NCBI GenBank assembly: GCA_964591605.1
Contig: CAZQEN010000349.1
Location: 1 to 7,940, forward strand
DNA: 7,940 nt
Source: CAYLLT01 sp964591605
GTDB lineage: Bacteria > Planctomycetota > Phycisphaerae > UBA1845 > PWPN01
Direction of reading: 5' to 3'
This document shows positions 1 to 5,730 of this stretch, in pieces. The translations under genes were made by a program, and so were the position numbers. The notes under the pieces are model-generated. The model searched no databases. It had not been told where the DNA came from and saw nothing but the letters and a program-made list of their open reading frames with translations. How positions within the stretch are numbered: the stretch's first letter is position 1; each line of letters opens with the position of its first letter.

Positions 1-1086
1 CACGAAGATCCCCGCCAGCGCGGCCAGCGCGGCGTAGCCGACGTGGAATTCGGTCATGAGCCCGAGCAGCGTGAGGACCGAGGCGTAGGCGCCGATGCAC
101 AGCAGCATGTACGAGCGTCGGTTGCCCAGGAGTCCGGCGAGGACACCGCCCAGGAAACCGCCGGCGATCTGACCGACCGACTGCCACTGCGAGATGATGG
201 TCTTGCCGTTGCCCGCGTACGGTGTGCCCTCCGTGAGCTGGTCGACGTACGTGGCCAGCCACAGGAACGAGCCCCAGGTGCCCAGCAGGGCGACGGTCGA
301 GAGAAGGCTGCCGACAATCGTCGAGCGGCGGTAGGTGGGCGAGAAGAGCTCGCCCAGGCTCGAACGTTCGCGCCGCTCGCGCGAGCGCTTCCAGCGGGTC
401 GGCTCGTGGACCAGGAAGATGACAGGCAGGCTCAGCAGCCCGATGAGCATGCCCATGCCGATGATCCATCGCCAGCTCGCCCCATAATGGATCATCAGGC
501 GCGAGTAGGTCGCGGCGATGAGATAGCCCACGTTGGCGGCCGCCCCGATCGCGCCGGCGAGCACGGCCCGCCGTTGTTCGGGCCACGTCTCCACCACCAG
601 CGCGACGGCTAGGGGCCAGGTCCCGCCCAATCCCATCGCCCCCAGAAACCGGCAGCCCATGAACGGCGCCCAGTGCGTGGTCAGCGCCGACAGACCCGTG
701 AAGATGGAATACGTCGTCACCGACAGCAGCAGGCCCCGCACGCGGCCGTAGCGATCCCCCAGCCGCCCGAACAGCACCCCCCCCGCCGCCGCTCCCCAGA
801 GCCACATCGCGATCGACAGACCAAAGTACCGGCCGACCTCCGCATCCATCTGTCGCGCGACGGCGGCGGCGTTCTCGCCCGCCAGCGCGGCCTGCGCGGC
901 AATCTCGCGGGCCGCCGGCACCAGATGCTTGAGGGCCTCGCGCGTCATGATGCTGTAGACGCCCTGCTCGACGCCGTCGAAGCCCCACGCGAGCACAGCC
1001 GCCAGCAGCGCGAGCCACCGGTGCAGCGGTCGGCTGTAAACGTCTTCCTCCACGCCCGGGGTCGATGATGTGTCCAGTAAAGCCAT
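1..1086 (-). CDS. Major facilitator superfamily transporter, C-terminus beyond the left edge
   Basis: This frame is open from an ATG at 1086 to the window edge (362 codons, no stop), so the C-terminal part is missing. The protein has a short cytoplasmic N-terminus, then a first membrane helix at about residues 24-46 containing WGFDGVEQ with an acidic D37. The hallmark cytoplasmic MFS motif A between helices 2 and 3 is clear (GRLGDRYGRVR, about 107-117). RFLGAMGLGGTW (146-157) is the expected glycine-rich helix 4. A basic central loop (about 230-242, RWKRSRERRERS) is followed by helices of the second half near 255-280, 302-320 and 326-345. This family imports or exports small solutes by proton or ion coupling in the inner membrane. 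The substrate cannot be read from the sequence; the layout resembles sugar or aromatic-acid/H+ symporters. It is divergent from the enolase-superfamily gene, which suggests uptake of that enzyme's substrate, but this is inference. The loop between helices 1 and 2 (about 47-88) is alanine-rich and unusually long. Confidence 0.9.
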   Translation of the reverse strand, partial: MALLDTSSTPGVEEDVYSRPLHRWLALLAAVLAWGFDGVEQGVYSIMTREALKHLVPAAREIAAQAALAGENAAAVARQMDAEVGRYFGLSIAMWLWGAAAGGVLFGRLGDRYGRVRGLLLSVTTYSIFTGLSALTTHWAPFMGCRFLGAMGLGGTWPLAVALVVETWPEQRRAVLAGAIGAAANVGYLIAATYSRLMIHYGASWRWIIGMGMLIGLLSLPVIFLVHEPTRWKRSRERRERSSLGELFSPTYRRSTIVGSLLSTVALLGTWGSFLWLATYVDQLTEGTPYAGNGKTIISQWQSVGQIAGGFLGGVLAGLLGNRRSYMLLCIGAYASVLTLLGLMTEFHVGYAALAALAGIFV

Positions 1087-1095
1087 GCGGCGAGT

Positions 1096-1102
1096 CCTCT
1101 CT
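1096..1102 (-). promoter_or_regulatory. Ribosome binding site of the MFS gene
   Basis: On the minus strand AGAGAGG lies 9 bases upstream of the ATG at 1086. The open frame extends further upstream to an in-frame stop at 1234-1236, but no ATG or GTG occurs there, so this site and the ATG at 1086 set the start. Confidence 0.6.
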
Positions 1103-1202
1103 CGTTGGTGCCGGGGAGGCAAGTCGCTTAGCTTATGGCCAACGGAGCGAACGAGCCAACCGCGGGCGAGTGGTTCGCCCCGGCGTTCGAACGCGTGCGG
1201 GG

Positions 1203-1347
1203 GAATGACGAATGACGAATCCAGAATGACGAATCAATGACGAAGCCCGAATGTCGAAGATCCGCCGCGGCGGACGAATGGAATGCGGTTTTCGGGCATT
1301 CGTCGTTCGGATTTCGGATTTGATTCGTCATTCGGATTTCGTTATTC
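1203..1347. repeat. Long imperfect inverted repeat of GAATGACGAA-type units
   Basis: The left arm (about 1203-1251) repeats GAATGACGAAT-like units; the right arm (about 1291-1347) holds the complement, ATTCGTCATTCGG-like units. Pairing segments seen directly: GAATGACGAATCAA at 1224-1237 with its exact complement at 1320-1333; ATCC at 1219-1222 with GGAT at 1334-1337 (one bulged base); GCCCGAA at 1245-1251 with TTCGGGC at 1291-1297. The right arm carries about 15 extra bases (1305-1319) as an internal loop. The middle contains a separate 14-bp palindrome. The AT-richer composition contrasts with the flanking genes. I recall that translations of this repeat (FVIRHSSF-type peptides) are frequent in predicted proteins of planctomycetes and relatives. 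Its function is unknown; a dispersed non-coding repeat with hairpin potential fits best. Confidence 0.75.
1261..1274. repeat. 14-bp perfect palindrome at the centre of the inverted repeat
   Basis: TCCGCCGCGGCGGA reads the same on both strands. It is GC-only apart from its ends, unlike the AT-richer arms around it. It could be the loop-proximal stem of the larger hairpin or a binding site for a dimeric regulator of the two divergent genes; the sequence alone does not decide. Confidence 0.6.
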
Positions 1348-1393
1348 GGATTTCGCCAATCAGGGTTTTTCCGCTTGCGTCAATGAAGCAACC

Positions 1394-2779
1394 ATGAGCC
1401 GCCCGACCGATATCCGCTGCGTCTCCGCCACCCTGTACCTCCTTCCGGTGCAGACGCGCGTGCCGCTCAAGTTCGGCGCCGAGACGCTCACGCACGTGAC
1501 CTGCGCCCGGGTCCGCCTGGCCATTCAGGACCGGGCCGGCCGCCGGGCCGAGGGGTGGGGCGAGACGCCGCTGAGCGTGCAGTGGGCCTGGCCCAGCGCT
1601 GCACCGTATGCATACCGATACGACCTCATGGTCGAGCTGTGCCGGCATCTCACGCGGGTGTGGGCCGATTTCAACGAATGGGGCCACCCGATGGAGGTCG
1701 GGCACGCGTTCCTGGAAACGCGCCTGCCCGCGCTGACGGCGGAGCTGAACCGCAAAGCTTCGGCAGAGCCGTTACCGCATCTGGCCGCCCTCATCTGCTG
1801 CTCGGCCTTCGATATCGCACTGCACGACGCCTACGGCCGGCTTCACGGCCGGCCGATCTACGATCTCTACGGCCCCGACTGGCTCGGCAGCGACCTGGGC
1901 CGCTACCTCATGCCCAGCCCGCAGTTTGAGGGCGAGTTCATCTGCGACTTTCTGCTGAGCGAGCCGCCGAATCGGCTCCTCGCGTGGCACCTCGTGGGCG
2001 GCCTCGATCCGATCGATGAGGGCGATCTGACCGGCAGCAAGCCGCAGGACGGCTACCCCGTGCTGCTGCGCGACTGGATCCGTCAGGACGGCCTGACGTG
2101 CCTCAAGATCAAGCTGCGCGGCAACGACAACGCGTGGGACTACGCCCGCATCGCCCGCGTCGGCCGCGTCGCGATCGAAACCGGTGTCAGCCGGCTCTCC
2201 GCAGACTTCAACTGCACCGTCCGCGAGCCGGCGTACGTCAACGACGTGCTGGATCGCCTCGCGGCCGACGAGCCGGCCATTTTCGAGCGCATCCTCTACG
2301 TCGAGCAGCCGTTCCCGTACGATCTGGAGGCGCATCCGATCGACGTGCACAGCGTCTCGCGCCGCAAGCCGCTGTTTCTCGACGAAAGCGCCCATGACTG
2401 GAGGCTGGTGAAGCTCGGGCGCGAACTTGGCTGGACGGGCGTGGCCCTCAAGACGTGCAAGACGCAGACGGGCGCCCTGCTGACGGCGTGCTGGGCGAAG
2501 CTGCACGGCATGTCGCTGATGGTGCAGGATCTGACCAACCCGATGCTGGCGATGATCCCGCACGTGCAGCTCGCCGCCCGCGTGGGCACGATCGCCGGCG
2601 TCGAAGTGAATGCCATGCAGTTCTATCCCGATGCGTCGCTGCCCGAGGAGGCGGTGCATCCGGGCCTGTACCGCCGCCGCGGGGGACAGCTCGATCTCGC
2701 AAGCATCCGCGGGCCCGGGTTCGGTTACCGGCTCGACGAGATCCGCCGCGAGCTGCCCGAGCCCTGTGCTCGTGGGTAG
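1394..2779 (+). CDS. Enolase-superfamily enzyme, muconate-lactonizing-enzyme (MLE) subgroup
   Basis: This 461-residue protein carries the complete active-site set of the MLE subgroup in order and with about the expected spacing: CLKIKLRG with K238-x-K240, metal ligands D271 (SADFN), E304 (YVEQPF) and D330 (LFLDES), and the opposite catalytic lysine K353 (VALKTCKTQTG). The first ~160 residues correspond to the N-terminal capping domain (SAFDIALHDAYGRLHGRP, about 137-154), the rest to the (beta/alpha)-barrel. Members bind Mg2+ and abstract a proton alpha to a carboxylate; known activities include muconate cycloisomerase, o-succinylbenzoate synthase and dipeptide epimerase. The exact substrate is not readable here. 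It is probably cytoplasmic, as no signal peptide is seen. An insertion at about 160-235 makes it longer than the usual 360-400 residues. The start at 1394 is chosen because an upstream in-frame ATG (1283) adds only repeat-derived residues. No strong ribosome binding site precedes 1394, so the start is the weakest point. Confidence 0.9.
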   Translation: MSRPTDIRCVSATLYLLPVQTRVPLKFGAETLTHVTCARVRLAIQDRAGRRAEGWGETPLSVQWAWPSAAPYAYRYDLMVELCRHLTRVWADFNEWGHPMEVGHAFLETRLPALTAELNRKASAEPLPHLAALICCSAFDIALHDAYGRLHGRPIYDLYGPDWLGSDLGRYLMPSPQFEGEFICDFLLSEPPNRLLAWHLVGGLDPIDEGDLTGSKPQDGYPVLLRDWIRQDGLTCLKIKLRGNDNAWDYARIARVGRVAIETGVSRLSADFNCTVREPAYVNDVLDRLAADEPAIFERILYVEQPFPYDLEAHPIDVHSVSRRKPLFLDESAHDWRLVKLGRELGWTGVALKTCKTQTGALLTACWAKLHGMSLMVQDLTNPMLAMIPHVQLAARVGTIAGVEVNAMQFYPDASLPEEAVHPGLYRRRGGQLDLASIRGPGFGYRLDEIRRELPEPCARG

Positions 2780-2786
2780 GCAAATG

Positions 2787-2870
2787 GTGTGGCACCGGCG
2801 TCTCGCGGGTGCAGCACGGGCGGGACGCCCGTGCCGCAGAACATGCACAGGCGAGACGCCGGTGCCACAC
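2787..2870. repeat. REP-like nested hairpin of three 22-bp units
   Basis: GTGTGGCACCGGCGTCTCGC at 2787-2806 has its exact complement at 2851-2870. Inside, after a 2x2 mismatch, GTGCA (2809-2813) pairs with TGCAC (2844-2848); then nine bases at 2814-2822 pair with 2826-2834 around the triloop GGA, with nine unpaired bases (2835-2843) on one side. That gives 34 base pairs in 84 bases. The element also reads as three copies of one 22-bp unit: 2791-2812 forward, 2814-2835 reverse and 2845-2866 reverse; the first two agree at 18 of 22 positions. It begins 7 bases after the enolase-family stop. No T-run follows, so it is not a classical intrinsic terminator. Its chance translations (GTGVSPV, RDAGATP) are ones I recall from many planctomycete predicted proteins, which suggests a dispersed genomic repeat. 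Confidence 0.85.
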
Positions 2871-2917
2871 CCGAAGCAGGACCCGGCTTTGACCTCTTTA
2901 CCATCGAGAAAAACCTG

Positions 2918-4723
2918 ATGAAAACGCAAGTGTGCTTCCTGATCGTGACAACCGTCCTCAACTTTGGAACTCCCGCCACCATCGCCCAGAACACAGACGA
3001 CGCCCGGCAGATCAACCCCTGCACGCCGTGGCCGGCCGTCGATGCACTGGGGAGAGAGCTGCCCTCGCCCGAGCAGGTGGGCCCGCCGCGGACGGACCGC
3101 TTCGTCGGCATCTTCTACTTCCTGTGGCACAATCAGCGCGACGGCAAGAGCCCGCACTGGAACGGGCCGTATGACGTGAGCCGGATTCTGGCGGCCGACG
3201 CGGATGCGCTCAAGAAACCGGGCTCGCCGCTGTGGGGGCCGATCGGAATGTCGCATTACTGGGGCGAGCCGCTCTACGGCTACTACCTGAGCACGGACTC
3301 GTGGGTCCTGCGCCGCCACGCCCATCTCCTGGCCGACGCGGGGATCGATACGCTCATCTTCGATACGACCAACGCGGTGATCTATGCCGAAGTCTACGGA
3401 AAGCTGTGCGAGGTCTTCGAGCAGATCCGCAAGGAGGGGGATCGCACGCCGCGGATTGCGTTCATGGTCAACACCGAGGCCGGCCAGACGGCTCAGAAGA
3501 TCTACAAGGACCTGTACGAACCGGGCCGGCACCGCGACCTCTGGTTCCGCTGGCAGGGCAAGCCGCTCATGATCTGCGACCCGCAGGCGGCCAGTCCGGA
3601 GCTCAAGGCGTTCTTCACGCTGCGCCGGGCCCACTGGCCGTTCGAGATGATCAATACGCCGCATGCCTGGCACTGGGAGGCGGCATACCCACAACCCTAC
3701 GGCTTCACCGACGACCCGAATAAGCCCGAGCAGGTGAACGTGTCGGTGGCTCAGAATCTGCGGGCGGCGGACGGCAAAGTCACCAACATGAGCAACCTCG
3801 ACGCCCGCGGGCGAAGCTTCCACGACGGTCAACAGAATGTCGCGCCCGGCTCGGTGAACCATGGGCACAACATCGAGGAGCAATGGAAGCGGGCCTACGA
3901 GCTCAAGCCGCCGTTCGTCATGGTGACCGGCTGGAACGAGTGGATCGCCGGCCGCTGGGGCGAGGTCAACGGCCCGATCGTCTTCGTCGACCAGTTCAGC
4001 CAGGAGTTCAGCCGCGACATCGAACCGATGAAGGGCGGCCACGGCGATCACTATTACCTGCAGATGATCGGCCACGTCCGCAGATACAAAGGCGCGCCGC
4101 CGCTGCCGGAGTTGGCTGCTCCCGTCTCGATCCACATCGACGGCGGATTCGAGCAGTGGAAGAGAGTGCAGCCCGAGCTTCGCGACCACCTCGGCGAAAC
4201 CGCGCCGCGCGACTTCGACGGTTCCGCCGGCCTGCACTACGCAAACAAGACGGGTCGCAATGACCTTGCAGCATTCAAGGTCGCCCGTGATGACAAGCAC
4301 CTGTACTTCTACGTCCGCACGCGCGAGCCGCTCACGCCGCCCAGCAACAAGAACTGGATGTGGCTCCTGATCGACGGCGACGCCAATGCGAAGACCGGCT
4401 GGGAGGGCTATGACTTCATCGTGAACCGCACCATCGAGCCCGGCGGGAAATCATGGCTCGAAAAGAATGACGGCGGCTGGACGTGGGGCAAGATCTCGTC
4501 CGTCGCATTCCGCACGGAGGGCCATGAACTGCACCTGGCCGTGCCGCTGGCCGCACTGGGACATCCGCCGGCCGGCCCGCCGCGCCCGATCCGCTTCAAA
4601 TGGGCCGACAACCTCCAGTCGCCAGGCGATGTCATGGACTTCTACGTGAGCGGCGACGTCGCTCCGGAAGGGCGGATGATGTATGCGTTCGCCGGGCCCC
4701 CATCCCCCTCATCCGCGCAGTGA
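2918..4723 (+). CDS. Secreted GH99/WbsX-like glycan-active protein with C-terminal CBM9-like domain
   Basis: The 601-residue protein starts with a signal peptide (MKTQVCFLIV..., hydrophobic to about residue 20, likely cut after TIAQ near 24). Residues about 60-395 resemble the TIM-barrel of GH99-like/WbsX glycan-processing proteins: VGIFYFLWH (63-71), an AGIDTLIFDTTN strand (141-152), the aromatic stretch HAWHWEAAYPQPYGF (249-263), VTGWNEWIAGRWGE (336-349) and GGHGDHYYLQMIGHVRRYKG (373-392). The WNEW glutamate E341 is a candidate functional residue by analogy. Residues about 404-592 look like a CBM9/DOMON-type carbohydrate-binding domain, with FKVARDDKHLYFYVRTREPL (453-472), WLLIDGDANAKTGWEGYDF (482-500) and RFKWADN (559-565). 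It probably acts in the periplasm or outside the cell on a glycan; the substrate is unknown. It lies 138 bases after the enolase-family gene with the REP-like hairpin between. An in-frame ATG at 2789 would only add repeat-derived residues and would hide the signal peptide, so 2918 is preferred. Confidence 0.8.
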   Translation: MKTQVCFLIVTTVLNFGTPATIAQNTDDARQINPCTPWPAVDALGRELPSPEQVGPPRTDRFVGIFYFLWHNQRDGKSPHWNGPYDVSRILAADADALKKPGSPLWGPIGMSHYWGEPLYGYYLSTDSWVLRRHAHLLADAGIDTLIFDTTNAVIYAEVYGKLCEVFEQIRKEGDRTPRIAFMVNTEAGQTAQKIYKDLYEPGRHRDLWFRWQGKPLMICDPQAASPELKAFFTLRRAHWPFEMINTPHAWHWEAAYPQPYGFTDDPNKPEQVNVSVAQNLRAADGKVTNMSNLDARGRSFHDGQQNVAPGSVNHGHNIEEQWKRAYELKPPFVMVTGWNEWIAGRWGEVNGPIVFVDQFSQEFSRDIEPMKGGHGDHYYLQMIGHVRRYKGAPPLPELAAPVSIHIDGGFEQWKRVQPELRDHLGETAPRDFDGSAGLHYANKTGRNDLAAFKVARDDKHLYFYVRTREPLTPPSNKNWMWLLIDGDANAKTGWEGYDFIVNRTIEPGGKSWLEKNDGGWTWGKISSVAFRTEGHELHLAVPLAALGHPPAGPPRPIRFKWADNLQSPGDVMDFYVSGDVAPEGRMMYAFAGPPSPSSAQ

Positions 4724-4764
4724 AGAGATCCCTGAACCAGCCGCTGCAGGTCCCGATCCATCCA

Positions 4765-5640
4765 TCACGGGGCTGACGGCCGGGTCGCCGCCGGCGGAGT
4801 ACGGGAAGGCGGGGCGACGGCATAGCCGTCTACGGTCAGGGTGACGGGCACGCCGGCGGTGAGCCGGGGCCAGTCAATGCCGGGAATTTCCGCATTCGGA
4901 GCCCGCAGGGCGGATTCCAGGAGGGCGATCGTCTGCCGGCGCGCCAGCGCCATCCGCACCCGGCACACCCCCGACGCTTCCAGCGTCGCCTCCGGCAGCG
5001 ACAGCTCGCCGAGCCGCTGCTGCAGCCGCTGCCGCGCGGTCTCATCCTGCACGAGCAACTCACCCAGACCCTGGCTGGCCGTGGCCCGCAAGTCGGACAG
5101 CGACACCAGCAGATTGAGCCGAAAGTCCTCGGCGGCCGCCGATCGCACGAGAGCCACGGCGCGGCGGCTGCAATGGCGCCAGCCCGGATGATCGTCAAAC
5201 GGGCCGTCCTGGGCGTCGATCATCGCCTGGGCACTGAGCTGCGCGGCCAGCGTGATCAGACGCAGACGCCGGATATCGAGCAGATACGGATCGCGGGCGG
5301 CCAGCTCGGCGAGGAACTGGTTGACTTTTGTCGTGTCGATGGTCGCCGTGCGCGTCATCTCATCGCCGGGAGTGTTCTGCGGGGGGCTCAGCCGGGCCGT
5401 CTGGGCAATGAACTCGCGTAGTGCCCGTTCCGCTTCGGGCAGCGTGGCCAGCTCCGAGGACATTCGCCGGCGCGAAGCGGTCATTTCGGCCAGGATGGCG
5501 TCGATCAGCGCCTGCACCGCCGCGTCTCCCGCGCGGTCGGCCAGGGCTGACGTTGCGGCCGGGGCGGTCGCCGGAGGTGACGACGGAGCCCCCGCTGCGA
5601 GAGCCAGAAGACACCACAGACCTGTGCTCGTCACGATCAC
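4765..5640 (-). CDS. Exported alanine-rich protein of unknown function
   Basis: I do not recognise a family for this 291-residue protein. It starts with GTG at 5640 (a second GTG at 5634 is possible) and has no ATG near its N-terminus. A short hydrophobic stretch (about 6-18, TGLWCLLALAAGA) looks like a signal peptide; there is no lipobox at a suitable distance. A low-complexity Ala/Pro/Thr linker (about 17-35) follows. The body (about 36-245) is rich in Ala, Arg, Leu and Glu and seems mainly helical, including RRRMSSELATLPEAERALREF (57-77) and LGELLVQDETARQRLQQRLGE (192-212). The C-terminal 30 residues form a Pro/Ala-rich tail. It has only two cysteines outside the signal region (C157, C226). 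It lies 90 bases downstream of the LPP20-like gene on the same strand, so co-transcription is plausible, and it converges on the secreted glycan protein with a 41-base gap that shows no obvious terminator. Confidence 0.7.
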   Translation of the reverse strand: MIVTSTGLWCLLALAAGAPSSPPATAPAATSALADRAGDAAVQALIDAILAEMTASRRRMSSELATLPEAERALREFIAQTARLSPPQNTPGDEMTRTATIDTTKVNQFLAELAARDPYLLDIRRLRLITLAAQLSAQAMIDAQDGPFDDHPGWRHCSRRAVALVRSAAAEDFRLNLLVSLSDLRATASQGLGELLVQDETARQRLQQRLGELSLPEATLEASGVCRVRMALARRQTIALLESALRAPNAEIPGIDWPRLTAGVPVTLTVDGYAVAPPSRTPPAATRPSAP

Positions 5641-5730
5641 AAGGTCAGGATCATACCGGAGCGGCGCGCCGTGAAAAACAGCCGGCCGCCGCAGGGGGTT
5701 GCATTGTGCCTGCCGGATGGGTGTGATCGG

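Larger units (their letters stand above)
1087..1393. other. Divergent intergenic region between the transporter and enolase-family genes
   Basis: These 307 bases separate two divergently transcribed genes. Positions 1203-1347 are filled by an inverted repeat described separately. The short flanks (1103-1202 and 1348-1393) must contain any promoters, but I see no convincing -35/-10 pair in either direction. The enolase-family start at 1394 has no clear Shine-Dalgarno sequence in front of it. Short open frames here (for example minus strand 1331-1128) are repeat translations, not genes. Confidence 0.6.

Noticed and set aside
43..612. 189-codon open frame on the plus strand opposite the transporter
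   Set aside because: Codon-aligned shadow of the MFS gene; the translation is charged and low in hydrophobic residues, whereas the minus strand shows clear MFS motifs.
1203..1347. CRISPR array
   Set aside because: The repeated units are short, irregular, adjacent without spacers of constant length, and inverted in the second half.
1384..1398. Four-codon leader frame (MKQP) overlapping the enolase-family start by ATGA
   Set aside because: The frame is very short, has no ribosome binding site of its own, and such an overlap is likely by chance.
2787..2870. Intrinsic transcription terminator
   Set aside because: The hairpin is strong but is followed by CCGAAGCAGG and not by a T-run on either strand, and its repeated-unit structure fits a REP-like element better.
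1772..4300. 842-codon open frame on the minus strand covering two plus-strand genes
   Set aside because: Its codons line up exactly with those of the two sense genes, which share one frame. Stops on the opposite strand would need TTA, CTA or TCA sense codons, which are rare in GC-rich genes. The translation shows no domain motifs, while the sense frames carry catalytic motifs and a signal peptide.
4724..4764. Terminator between the convergent genes
   Set aside because: The 41-base gap has no stem of useful length and no T-run; nothing beyond a CTGCAG palindrome is visible.
5641..5730. Minus-strand terminator with TTTTT after a GC-rich stretch between the LPP20-like gene and the next gene
   Set aside because: The GC-rich bases before the T-run (5678-5682) do not form a good complementary stem, so no hairpin can be supported.
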